From Symbiodinium natans (Eukaryota > Sar > Dinophyceae > Suessiales > Symbiodiniaceae), in assembly GCA_905221605.1 (NCBI GenBank), contig CAJNDS010002208.1, forward strand, positions 285,688-349,687: a stretch of 64,000 bases of DNA. The letters are read 5' to 3'. A program made the position numbers and the translations under genes. A model generated the notes under the pieces. That model was given only the letters and a program-made list of their open reading frames with translations. It made no database searches and was not told the DNA's origin. Shown here piece by piece: positions 1 through 11,400 of this stretch. The stretch's first letter is position 1; every line of letters starts with the position of its first letter.

Positions 1-1460
1 AGACGAGGCAATCCAGAGCACGTGATGTTGTGTGATGTTCCTTTGTGCCAAGAAGTATCATTGCGGGAGGTTTGAGTTTAAGGTTTGCGGTCTAGGGGGT
101 CTGCCCTTAAACCCTAAACTTTCTGGAGGTCCCTGAGCTCCGGGTTGAGGATTTAAGGTTAAGGGTTTCGGCCTTATAGGGTTGGGATGTTATGCTCAAT
201 AATAAGGTCTGTTTGTATATTGGGGAGCACCCCAAGCTTAGGGTTTCGAAGGTTTAGGGTTGGGGCTGTCTCGGGCGTGCTGTCTTGAGCAGTTTAGGGT
301 TTAGGGTGTAGGGTTTAGGGTTTGGGGTTTAGGGTGTCTGGCCTTAACCCCTAAACTCTCTGGAGATTTAAGGTTAAGGGTTTCGGGCTTATAGGGTTGG
401 GATGTTATACACCATATTAATGACTGTTAGAAAATTGGGGAACACCCCAGGCTTAGGGTTTCGAAGGTTTAGGGCTGGGGCTTTCTCGGGCGTGCTTTCT
501 TGAGCAGTTCAGGGTTTAGGGTTTAGGGTTTAGGGTTTAGGGTTTAGGGTTTAGGGTTTAGGGTTTAGGGTTTAGGGTTTAGGGTTTAGGGTTTAGGGTT
601 TAGGGTTTAGGGTTTAGGCTTGAGGGTTTAGGGTTTAGGGTTTAGGGTTTAGGGTTTGGGGGGTCTGGCCTTAAACCCTAAACCCTCTGGAGGTCCCTGA
701 GCTCCGGGTTGAGGATTTAAGGTTAAGGGTTTCGGCCTTATAGGGTTGGGATGTTATGCTCAATAATTAGGTCTGTTTGTATATTGGGGAGCACCCCAAG
801 CTTAGGGTTTCGAAGGTTTAGGGCTGGGGCTGTCTCGGGCGTGCTGTCTTGAGCAGTTTAGGGTTTAGGGTGTAGGGTTTAGGGTTTGGGGTTTAGGGTG
901 TCTGGCCTTAACCCCTAAACTCTCTGGAGATTTAAGGTTAAGGGTTTCGGGCTTATAGGGTTGGGATGTTATACACCATATTAATGACTGTTAGAAAATT
1001 GGGGAACACCCCAGGCTTAGGGTTTCGAAGGTTTAGGGCTGGGGCTTTCTCGGGCGTGCTTTCTTGAGCAGTTCAGGGTTTAGGGTTTAGGGTTTAGGGT
1101 TTAGGGTTTAGGGTTTAGGGTTTAGGGTTTCGGGTTTAGGGTTTAGGCTTGAGGGTTTAGGGTTTAGGGTTTAGGGTTTAGGGTTTGGGGGGTCTGGCCT
1201 TAAACCCTAAACCCTCTGGAGGTCCCTGAGCTCCGGGTTGAGGATTTAAGGTTAAGGGTTTCGGCCTTATAGGGTTGGGATGTTATGCTCAATAATTAGG
1301 TCTGTTTGTATATTGGGGAGCACCCCAAGCTTAAGGTTTCGAAGGTTTAGGGTTGGGGCTGTCTCGGGCGTGCTGTCTTGAGCAGTTCAGGGTTTAGGGT
1401 TTAGGGTTTAGGGTTTAGGGTTTAGGGTTTAGGGTTTAGGGTGTAGCTTCTCTTCCAAAA
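1..1460. repeat. TTTAGGG telomere-like arrays with a subtelomeric repeat unit
   Basis: Uninterrupted TTTAGGG runs lie at about 498-655, 1075-1185 and 1385-1440. Between them sits a roughly 550 bp unit that starts near the shared string CTCTGGAGGTCCCTGAG (about 121, 685 and 1216) and ends before a TTTAGGG run. Spacings of about 564 and 531 bp differ mainly by the length of the telomere-like run. A related sub-unit (CTCTCTGGAGATTTAAGG) occurs near 357 and 915. TTTAGGG is the plant/alga/dinoflagellate telomere type. The G-rich strand reads left to right, so this is not a simple left chromosome end; it is interstitial or inverted. No gene is supported here. Confidence 0.9.
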
Positions 1461-1499
1461 GCGCCCTAAACCCAAAAGCCTTGGGCCCAAAACCACCCA

Positions 1500-2340
1500 G
1501 CCTCAGGTATGGGACGCTTGGTGCTGAAGCATGTAGACGAGGCAATCCAGAGCACTGGTCCGCCCAGCTTCATCCCATCAGCTTTGCAGTGGTGTTGTGT
1601 GATCTTCTTTTGTGCCAAGAAGTATGCAAAGCTGCAAAAGTCCCACCTTTTCCCTACCAAACCAAACGCTCTCAATCTCTCCATACCCAAAGTAACCAAC
1701 CCAAGGGCTACAAGGGGTGGCTGAGGCTTGTCTGGGGAGGGAACTTGGGCGGTTGCCAGGAATTCCACGAGAATAGGAAAAAAGGAGGACCGCGGCCTGA
1801 TAAACACGAAGGAGCCTCAAATCCACGACCCACCCCCCAGGGGCGAGAAAAAAAAAAAAACGAAAAACTCACAAAACCGCAGCCGCGATTTGGCGCGAAT
1901 TAGCCGCGATTTGGCGCGAAACGCCGCGAACTGTAGGGGGGGTGCCCCGGGCCATTTTTTCAGGTTTTGTTTTTTTTATTAATTTAAATAGGCAGCCGAA
2001 TTTTTTTCTGAAAACAAAACAAGCCCCGAAGCCACACTAACAGCCGCGAACGGCGTGGAAACCTGCGGCGCGAGCAGTGAAGCCGCGAACAAAGACACTG
2101 AAGCCGCGAAAAAAAAGAACAGCGCAGCCACGAACTGTATATAGCGCAGCCGCGAACTGCAGATTGCGAAGCCGCGAGCTGTAGAAAGGAAACCCGGTCC
2201 GTTATAGTGACACTGCATTCAGCCACGTGCCAATCTGTGTGCATGTGCAGCGCATTGCAATATAACAATGTGTTGCATTAGAAATATAGAAATAAAGTTA
2301 TATTACAACAAAGAAATATGCAACCCTAGGCCCTAAGCTC
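1500..2340. other. Gene-poor spacer with short GC-rich direct repeats
   Basis: No convincing gene. Overlapping open frames exist on both strands at 1466-1980 without conserved motifs. Positions 1536-1625 match the first 60 bases of the window with a small internal deletion. From about 1880 to 2200 the element GCCGCGAA recurs, including two copies of AGCCGCGATTTGGCGCGAA about 22 bases apart. Confidence 0.6.
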
Positions 2341-2510
2341 TAAACCTAAACCCTAAACCCCTAAACCCCTAAACCCCTAAACCCCTAAACCCCTAAACCC
2401 CGAAACCCCTAAACCCCTAAACCCCTAAACCCTACCCTGCACCCTACACCCTACACCCTACACCCTAAACCCTAAACCCTAAACATTAAACCCTAAACCC
2501 TAAACCCGTG
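2341..2510. repeat. CCCTAAA/CCCCTAAA array, opposite orientation to the left arrays
   Basis: Tandem CCCCTAAA 8-mers (about 2350-2430) pass into CCCTACAC and CCCTAAA 7-mers (about 2435-2505). The orientation is opposite to the TTTAGGG arrays at 498-1440, so G-rich runs on the left face C-rich runs on the right across about 900 bp. Confidence 0.9.
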
Positions 2511-3048
2511 ACAATATAAGAACCCAGCAGTGCACTCACGTAATCAGAATCAAATTCTGAGCTCATAATATATTCATACACATCAATAAAAAGAAAATGA
2601 ATATATTAACATAATCGTATAAAAAGTCTTGTAAGGAATCTGATGTATTAATGTGATAGAATTATAAATAATGCAGAATAAATGAAAATTTCATATTGTA
2701 ATCATATAAGAATACAATATACCATATAAGAATAGAACAAGAGAATATACTGATATAACAATAACAAGTCTAATCTGGCACTAGGAAATGAATAATTCAA
2801 GAAAACAATATACTCATCGTGTATGAATAAATATAAAATATTTAAAACAGAAATTTACAAGTTAATAATATAATCGCCTAATAACATTCCTACTTTCTAG
2901 TAATATGTTAATATACAACACTCCTTATAAATATAAAAATATATAAATATATTTATATATATACACACGGAAGAAGATACTAATTCAGATGATTATAGTT
3001 TGTGTATATAAATATATAGCAACGGAATAATTGTGCGATGTGTTCTGA
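2511..3048. other. AT-rich intergenic stretch, no gene seen
   Basis: About 500 bp of strongly AT-rich sequence with many ATATAA-like strings and no long open frame. It contrasts sharply with the GC-rich gene that follows. It may be a promoter-side spacer of that gene, but no defined promoter element is recognised. Confidence 0.6.
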
Positions 3049-3189
3049 ATGCTACCCCTGCGGCTTCGAGTCAGCTCTGTGCAATGTGTTCTGGTGTGTT
3101 CTTATGGAAGGTTTTGCACGCTGACAGGAACGGAACAACATACAGCAACTAAGAGTTCAAACATCACAACCAGTGCTGCCCGATCCACC

Positions 3190-5391
3190 ATGGCCCTCGC
3201 GAAGACAGCCGAGAAAGAGAAGACGTGCAAGGAAGTCCGCAAAAAAGAAAAGAAGGAGAAGAAAGAGAAGAAAGAGAAGAACGAGTCTGAAGCGAAGCCA
3301 GACCCCCGCCTTTCCCCACCAGCAGGTCGCAGGCTGAGCTTGAAGACTTCCCCCAGGACCGCCAAGCGCAAAGCTGCGCTGGCAGCGACCACACGGACCA
3401 ACAGGCCTGAGCCCCCTAAGCGCAAAGACCCAGAAGACCAGAAACCTGAGGAGGCTCAGGCACTGCTCCCAACGGATTCCAAGAAGAAGCCAAAGCCAGA
3501 CCCAACGACGGCCCCAGCGAGCAGCAAGGAAGAGAAGAAGCAAGCGAAGAAGAAGAGAGCAAAAGCAGAGAAGAAGGCAAGGAAAGCAAAGAAAGCAGCA
3601 GCCGGTCTGAAGGACAAGCAAGATGGTGAGAACGGAAGCGACAGCAACGAAGCCGAAGAAGACGCAGGTGAAGCGGCAAAAGGTGAAGTGGAACCCAAGA
3701 ACTTGCTTGACAGCTTCAATGCTGAGGACCCCTAGGGAGCTGTTTTCAGGGTTTGTCGACCGAACCGGCGTCAATGACTCACAAACAATGTGCACAGGAG
3801 AGCGTCACGGAAGACTACCTCGACGGCTTGCTGGCGGAGCTTGAAGACAGTCCGACGAACGCTCCTGCAGACTCTGCAGAGGATGAGGATTCTTCGAACG
3901 AGAGCAGTTCGGAGTCAGACGGGTCGAGCAAGTCGGAAGACGAGGCGCAGGAAGCGGGCAGCGAGGCTGCTGGCTCTGCCTCGTCGGAGGCTGCAGAGAG
4001 TAGCGACAGCTCCAGCTCTGACTCTGAGCCGGAGGCAGATACAAACAAGGAAGGCGACGCTAACAAGTTGGCAGTCGTGCCGGCAGGCGCTGTGGAGGAC
4101 CGCTCGGGAGGCAGCCTTGCGCTGGTTGCCCAGAGTGCCGGGGAGTCCACGCAAAAGGCCAACAGCAACGTGATGAATTCAACAAGCAGGGCGGGAACGG
4201 TCGGGATGGGATAGGCTGGTGTCGCACTTTTTGTTTTGCACGCCAAGGCATCACGCACAAGCGCGACTGGGACACCTTCACGAGACAATGCGGGAACAGG
4301 AAGCTGTTTCCTATCGAGTTGTCGGAGTACTACGACAAACGCAAAAGTGACTTGTTCAACTTGTGGCTCAGCAACGGCAAAGACCTTCAGAAGCCAGGGC
4401 CTTAACGTTTACCGTGCAGCATCCTAATGTTATAGGCGTTGTCAAGACTCCACCCATGTCTGTGCGCAGGGTAAAAGTATGCGTCGAGCGCATCCGCGAG
4501 AACAAGACGACAGCCAGAGAAGGTGCTCTGGCTATGAAGAAGCGAGACATTCTGAATGTCTACCCCGAGGACAAAGCAGAAAAGCTGTGCAAGAAGTTGT
4601 TTGCGCAGGGCCGCTACTACGAAGACGAGGAGTTTCCAGGAGACAACGACGAGATCTTCTACTACGTAAGACAGCCGCGGAAAGTGAATGTGGATGCTGT
4701 GACATCTGAGAAGGCGTCGCTGAGCGCAAACATGAAGGTTGGCGATGCTTCGGTGATGGAGCAGATGACGGGCTCCGACGGAGTCTTCGCAGCTGGTGCC
4801 ATGCCAGCCATGAAGGCAGCCAGCGCTGCTGGCGCGAAGGCTGTCGCTGACATGGTGGCTGGAGACGGAACACAAAAGGGGCAGAAACCCAGGAAGACCC
4901 CCAAAGCGGCCAATGAGGCTGAGATCGTCCTGCCGACCACGCCAAAGGACAGAGCGGAAGAAGTCGCGAATGATGTGCTGAAGGCTGTTGGGGAAGCAAA
5001 GAAGCTGTGCTTGTCGCTGAAAGGGATGGAGTACAGTGACGACTTGCACAAGGACCTGGGAGCCTTTGCCGGGGACGCTGAGTCCATGTACTTGGATATC
5101 AATAAGCTTCTGAAGAAGACGAAGCAAAAGAAGAAGTATGCAGCCAAGTACGAAGACTTCGTGGCTACCTCGACCAAGAAGCTTGAGTGGTACAAGAAAG
5201 CAGAGGCAAGCAAACTTCGTAATCGTAGTAGGTCTCAAAAAAGCTTAAGAGTGAGCACATCCCCGTGGAAACTTTCGCAGGCCGCGGGCAAGTCCTTCCT
5301 CTCAGCCGCCAAGAAGAAAAAGCAACCAAAGGCCAAAGCAAAGCATGGCAAGGACAAAGAGCAGAAGGGGAGCGCTAAAGCTGCAGCTTAG
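3190..5391 (+). CDS. Lysine-rich multi-exon protein of a dinoflagellate-type family, function unknown
   Basis: Best start is the ATG at 3190 in the context CCACCATGGCC; an upstream in-frame ATG at 3049 is weaker. Exon 1 (to about 3735) encodes a very Lys/Glu-rich tail with KKEKKEK runs. After an intron ending near 3807, an acidic Ser/Glu/Asp-rich exon runs to about 4210. A third exon (about 4216-4385, not opened by an ATG) encodes a compact segment with RDWDTFTRQCGNRKLFP and YYDKRKSDLFNLWL. The last exon (about 4470-5391) continues with KLCKKLFAQGRYYEDEEFPG and ends in a basic, Lys-rich tail and TAA. The order TRQCGNRK, YYDK, LFNLWL, then YYxDEEFP resembles a large dinoflagellate-specific family as I remember it; no function is known to me. 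The basic and acidic tails suggest a nuclear or nucleic-acid-associated protein. Frame changes between segments could be introns or decay. Confidence 0.6.
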
Positions 5392-5399
5392 GGCGCAGG

Positions 5400-5740
5400 G
5401 TGTGATGTGCGGATTCTTCGTGCTTGCGTGTTTTGAGGCCGCGACTAGAGCGACTAGACTGTGTAGTCCGGCCAGCGTGAGCTGACGCAATTTTTGTGCT
5501 CAATTTTTGTGCTACTATCCAAGCCTGTAGAGCGACAAGCTCGCGACCTTTGTTCACTGAGAGAAAAGTGACAGCTGAAGCATCAACGTCACACCATGAA
5601 GAAGCTTTATTCAAACAACAAAATCATGTGTATCCTCCCACGCAGGCTCGCAACATCGCGCAGGCCCGAGACCAAGGCACGTGCCTTCCAGCCCTTGAAG
5701 CCTAAACCTTCAGACAAGTACTCTAAACCCTGAAGACCTT
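5400..5740. other. 3' flank of the lysine-rich gene, no gene seen
   Basis: Short open frames on both strands at 5302-5705 show no motif and overlap the gene end. From about 5700 the sequence passes into degenerate CCCTAAAC-like and CTTGAAGCC-like strings that lead into the satellite. Confidence 0.5.
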
Positions 5741-7400
5741 AATCCCGCACCCTAAACCCTTGAAGCCCGAATTCCTTAAACCCTTATAGGCCCTGCATTC
5801 CTAAACCCAGCTGACAGAGGTTGCAAGGCCTTGGTGGGCCCCAACGTGGACTACTTTAAAGGCCTCAAACGTTAGGGGTTTAGGGTTTAGGGTTTAGGGT
5901 TTAGGGTTTAGGGTTTAGGGTCAAACCCTTATAGGCCCTGCACTCCTAAACCCAGCTGACAGAGCTCAACGTGGCTACCCTCAAGGCCTCAAACGTCTAC
6001 CCTAAACCCTTAAAAGCCCTAAATCCTTAAACCCTTATAGGCCCTGCACTCCTACCGCCAGCTGACAGAGTTGCAAGGCTCATACCCTAAAGGCCTCAAG
6101 CGTTTACCCTAAACCCTTAAAGCCCTAAATCCTTAAACCCTTATAGGCCCTGCACTCCCAAACCCAGCTGACACAGGTTGCAAGGCCTTGGTGGGCCTCA
6201 ACGTGGACTGCCCACCTTTACCCTAAACCCATAAAGCCCTAAATCCTTAAACCCTTATAGGCCCTGCACTCCCAAACCCAGCTGACACAGGTTGCAAGGC
6301 CTGGGTGGGCCTCAACGTAAACCCTAAACATTTACCCTAAACCCTTAAAGCCCCCCAAATCCTTAAACCCTTATAAGCCCTACACTCCTAAACCCAGCTG
6401 ACAGAGGATGCAAGGCCTTGGTGGGCCTCAACGTGGACTGCCCCAATAAAGGCCTCAAACGTTTACCCTAAACCCTTAAAGCCGTAAATCTTTAAACCCT
6501 TATAGACCCTGCACTCCTAAACCCAGCTGACCGAGGCTGCAAGGCCTGGGTGGGCCTCAACGTAACCCATAAACATTTACCCTAAACCCTTAAAGCCCCC
6601 TAAATCCTTAAACCCTTATAGGCCTTGCACTCCTAAACCCAGCTGACAGAGGATGCAAGGCCTTGGTGGGCCTCAACGTGGACTGCCCACCTTTACCCTA
6701 AACCCATAAAGCCCTAAATCCTTAAACCCTTATAGGCCCTGCACTCCCAAACCCAGCTGACACAGGTTGCAAGGCCTGGGTGGGCCTCAACGTAAACCCT
6801 AAACATTTACCCTAAACCCTTAAAGCCCCCCAAATCCTTAAACCCTTATAAGCCCTACACTCCTAAACCCAGCTGACAGAGGTTGCAAGGCCTTCCTGGG
6901 CCTCAACGTGGACTGCCCTAAAGGCCTCAAACGTTTTATCCTAAACCCTTAAAAGCCCTAAATCCTCAAATCCTTATAGGCCCTGCACTCCTAAACCCAG
7001 CTGACAGAGGCTGCAAGGCCTGGGTGGGCCTCAACGTAAACTACGCCATACACATTTACCCTAAACCCTGCCCTAAATCCTTAAACCCTTATAGGCCCTG
7101 CACTCCCAAACCCAGCTGACAGAGGATGCAAGGCCTCGGCTGACGTGGACTACTCTAAAGGCTTAAAACATGCACCCTAAGGGTTTGGGCCTTGGTTGGC
7201 CTCAGCGCGGTTTACTCTAAAGACCCATAAACGTCTACCCTAAACCTTGTAACCCTAAATTCGTAAATCCCAGCTGATAAAGGTAGGCCTTGGTGGGCCA
7301 CAACGTGGTTTTCCCGAAGACCTCTATAAGCCCTAAAGCCCTAAATCCTTAAACCCTAAGCCCAAGCCCTGATAGAGGTTGCAAGGCTTCAACCCTAAAC
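5740..7400. repeat. Satellite of about 115 bp units
   Basis: At least twelve head-to-tail units share the core CTTATAGGCCCTGCACTCC, then CCCAGCTGACAGAGG, then a TGCAAGGCCT.GGTGGGCC segment and CAACGTGGACTGCCC. Core starts recur near 5782, 5930, 6028, 6140, 6253, 6370, 6495, 6613, 6728, 6845, 6972 and 7088. Units differ by small indels and by embedded CCCTAAACC strings, and one carries a short TTTAGGG run at about 5877-5925. The last units (7140-7400) are decayed. No gene is seen. Confidence 0.92.
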
Positions 7401-8425
7401 CCAAACCCTGTATCCTGGAAGCCTAACCCCCGCCGCCCCTCCCCCCCCCCGCCCCCCGAAAAGGCCGACCAGCCAGGAGCTGCCCGCGCGGCTTGGAGCG
7501 CTGTTCTTTCAAGGTTTAGATTCGGGTTTCGGGTAGGGTTTATATAGGGCTTTGGGGCTTTTGGGGTTTGTAGGGTTAGGGTTTATAGTGTTTGTAGGGT
7601 TACTTGGAGGATCGGGGCACTTGGTAAGTAGGGTGTTAAGTATCTTAAAGGGTTCTATGTAGATCGAAGTACCTTACTTATAACCCCACTTACTAAGTAC
7701 CCCGATCCTCCAAGTAAGGGTTTTCGTTGTAGCGCAAGGCAAGGCTTCGGAGATTCAGTGGTTTTAGGGCTTGAGGTTTTCTATAGGGTCTGGGTTGTAT
7801 AGTGTGGGGGTTTAAGGCAGATGGTTTCCGGGTTTAGAGGCCACCCCCCCCCCCCCGGGCCCCCGGACATAGCTGTGTAGAATGTGTAGAATCAGGCACT
7901 GTCGTTGAATCCAAAGCCTAGCTGTTGCACTTCACTGCAGGAGGTAAGAAAGCGGCTTCAAGTTCAAGCCCTAGACTCCAAACCGTAGACGCCGTAGACT
8001 ATAGTTCTAGCCGGCTCGAAAAACACCATTGGCAACCACAACAGAAGAACCTTGCAATAGCCGCCAAACCCAGGAGCGGTCCGAACAACAAGAGGCAAGC
8101 GGCCAATTGTTGCTCAAGGCACGGGCTTTAGGCGGCACAGCTACGCTTTTGGTTTCGGGTGTTGCTGCGGGCTCCAGGCGCAAACGCTACAGTCCTGTTT
8201 CGGGCATGATCGAAGGTTTCAAGGCCCTCTTGAAGAAAGATTTTCTAGCGTAGGAAAGTTGCGGAAATTTCAGACCTGCCCTCGTCGCAGGCCGCTCAAG
8301 AGAACGCGATATGAAGATTTGCCTCACAGCCATGCAGCTGAAGAGTTCATCCGAAGCTGATCGACTTTAGCCGCTTTAGCCGTGAAAGCGTGCCGCACGT
8401 GTTAACGTGTCCTAAACTTTGACTC
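7401..8425. other. Gene-poor stretch with C-runs and a hairpin
   Basis: C-rich runs at 7440-7460 and 7845-7865, GGGTTT-rich degenerate sequence at 7500-7600, and an inverted repeat at 7600-7717. Small open frames at 7925-8253 have no recognisable motif. No gene is supported. Confidence 0.5.
7600..7717. repeat. Inverted repeat with 18-bp perfect outer arms
   Basis: Positions 7600-7617 are the exact reverse complement of 7700-7717 (TTACTTGGAGGATCGGGG). Pairing continues imperfectly inward to about 7642 and 7676, leaving a loop of about 30 bases. It could be a small fold-back element. Confidence 0.85.
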
Positions 8426-8429
8426 TGCG

Positions 8430-11400
8430 TTCTCTGCAAGGATTGATCGGTGCGGGCAAGACCCACATCCACACAGTGGCCACCATTGCGCGGGCACAAG
8501 TCCGGGATGGAGCTCAGCCCCTTGCGGTGGAGATGTTTGCTTCGCTCGGTTGCTATGGCCGGCAACCAGGACACGAAGAAAGGGACTTGCACAGGTGGTT
8601 GCAAGGCCTTTACGGCATAGGCCTGGAGCTGTACTGGACAACCATGAAGTTGCAGGCAGGACCACGGGGAGTTCATGCAAGTAGTTGCACCTCGTTTCGA
8701 ACAGCCCCACCCTACATGCAGGTCCCAACTTCCACCCGTGCTGAAGATGTGGACGTTCCCGTGCTGCTACCGCACGAGATCCTGCATGCTCTCGCTCACG
8801 CTGGGCCTGCTCAGGCCGCGGGCGTAGGAGAAGAGTTGCTTTAAAATTTGCTTCCCTGCGTTGCCCTGAAGTTGCGATGTCCATGACGGGCGACCGCGAT
8901 GAAGCAACGCTGCGGGAATTCTGGGAACACTGCAAAAGCTTGGGCGAGTACAAAGACCATCCAGCTTTGCAAGGGCAATTTCCTTTGGGTAGCCGCTTGT
9001 TTGCAACAGGCGACGCCGAATTGTAGCTCATGCAATTCCTGCCGCAGCAAGGGCTCATCCCATTCACCTTCCATTGTGACGGCGCAGAGTTCTACAGCAA
9101 CTGCGAGTTCATGGTTTGGTCTTGCTCATCCTTGTTCGCAACTGGAGATGTTCCTTTTTTGCAGCACCCCCCCCCAAAAAAAAACGAGAAGGGAGGGGGA
9201 GAGGGTTTGGTGCGCCTTCTGTAAGCGGTCCCTCCGTTGAACGGAGTCCTGTACCGGGCCTGCGGGCCGAAAGGAGGTAGGGCAGGAAGGCAAACCAACC
9301 CCCCCCCCCCTCCCGCCCCCGGCCCCCATCCCCCCGCCACCCCCTCAAAAAAATCGAAACAAAGGGCGGTTTAGGGTGGATGGTTTTAGGGTTTAGGGTT
9401 TAGGGTTTGGGGTTTAGGGTTTAGGGTTTAGGATTTAGGGTTTAGGATTTAGGATTTAGGCTTTAGGGTTTAGGGTTTAGTGCGGTTTAGGGCTTAGGGT
9501 TTAGGGGGGAGGGGGAGAGGGTTTGGTGCGCCTTCTGTAAGCGGTCCCTCCGTTGAACGGAGTCCTGTACCGGGCCTGCGGGCCGAAAAGAGGTAGGGCA
9601 GGAAGGCAAACCAACCCCCCCCCCCCCTCCCGCATCCCCCCGCCACCCCCTCAAAAAAATCGAAACAAAGGGCGGTTTAGGGTGGATGGGTTTAGGGTTT
9701 AAGGTTGAGGGGTTAGGATTTAGGATTTAGGCTTTAGGGTTTAGGGTTTAGGGTTTAGCGCGGTTTAGGGCCTAGGGTTTAGGGGGGAGGGGGAGAGGGT
9801 TTGGTGCGCCTTCTGTAAGCGGTCCCTCCGTTGAACGGAGTCCTGTACCGGGCCTGCGGGCCGAAAAGAGGTAGGGCAGGAAGGCAAACCAAACCCCCCC
9901 CCCCGCTCCCCCCGCCCCCCTTCCCCCCCCCCGCCCCCAAAAAAAAAGAGACATTCGAAACGAGTCGAAGCACAATAAAAGAGGGCCGGGTGAAGGCGGC
10001 CGCAACACCCCACCCGCACGAATCATGAGTTACCCACGTCCCTCCCAGGGAAGTGTCGCAGCATTCAGGGCTATCTTCTGCTGCAAATGCATTCCAGGTT
10101 TGGGACATCAAGTTCCCCTGCGTCATCGTTCCGCATGAGTTCATGGCGGATAATGCCGCTGCCCGGTCGCATCGAGAGGGAAGGGTTGCCTATTCATGAC
10201 AGAGCTATAGGTTCGCGACGATGTCCATCGACACGTGGCCAAGCTGATGGCGTGGTCCATGGAGTTTGCCATGAATGGCAAGGGGCCGGAAGTGGGATTT
10301 CATGGGGAGGCCTTTCGGCCAGACAGTCATCGCGGGCGCTTGGCAGGTGCCAGGCTCGGCAAGAACTGGAGGCCTCACTGCACTTGGTGAAAGCGTTGTG
10401 TTGCTAAAGTGGGAGTAGGGTGGTTTGTGCCCCTGTAGGGCAGCATTTTTCTCCATGAAGTACGACCTCAAAGCTCGGGTTCAATGCAACTTTTTCAGTC
10501 AGCACTACGGGTGCAACCTGGTGTGTGACAGCTGCATGGCGTGCAAGCCTGCAAAGTCCACGGAGCCGTTGATGAACTATCGAGACTTTACCTTGTCTGC
10601 CGGCCATCGCCTAAGCCGCTTCAGTCATCGCACGTACGTGGCCATGACCCGCCCGGAGGAGCTTTCACCATGGATATGCATGCCCGGATGGGCTTTGGAA
10701 ACATGCACACGTGACCCCATGCATGTCATCTACTTGGGTGTTTGCAGAGATCTGCTGGCGTCCTTGCTAGCAGATTGGATGGATGCCAACTTGTTGCCAG
10801 CAGCACCCACTCAGCAAGAGCGCTTGCGGCTCTTGTCTTTGGAAATGCACGCGGCGTGCAAGCAGGCAAAGCAACTTGTCTGCAGCCTCATTTGCATGCT
10901 GCCTTGTGCTGCCCACGCAGCTTTGCGCCAGGGCCCGTGTGATCTCACGTTGCGAACTATAAGGATTTCATTCCGCAGAAAGTTCTTCACGCTTGCGAAC
11001 TGCAACCTTGGGAAGGCGGAGTTCCCGGAGCTGTCCACGACATGGAAAGCTGCAGAGATCAAGGTGGTGCTGTGGTTTCTCAGCGTGAAGGCTGTCGAGC
11101 TCACGGCGGCTACCGAAGTTTCTTGGCCAAGCCCACATGTGAGAATATGAGTATTTGGTGTATTTCAAGAGACTCAGCCCTGATCTCGCATTTCTCAGGA
11201 TCCCCTGCTGCAGGCTGGCACAGCCTGCGTTTGGTCCCTCAATGAAGCCATGTCCCTTTTGGACATGCATGACATCATCCTGCCGCAGCAGGAGGCCACG
11301 CGGTTTGCAGAGCTTATGCGGCAGTCGCTGCTTTACTGGCAGCTCTTAGCAGGCAAGTGCCACGCTATGGGCAAGAAGTGCTGGAAACTACGGCCCAAAC

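Noticed and set aside
3102-3795. Minus-strand Leu/Phe-rich frames opposite the lysine-rich exon
   Set aside because: AAG/GAG-rich coding DNA reads as Leu/Phe-rich on the other strand without being coding.
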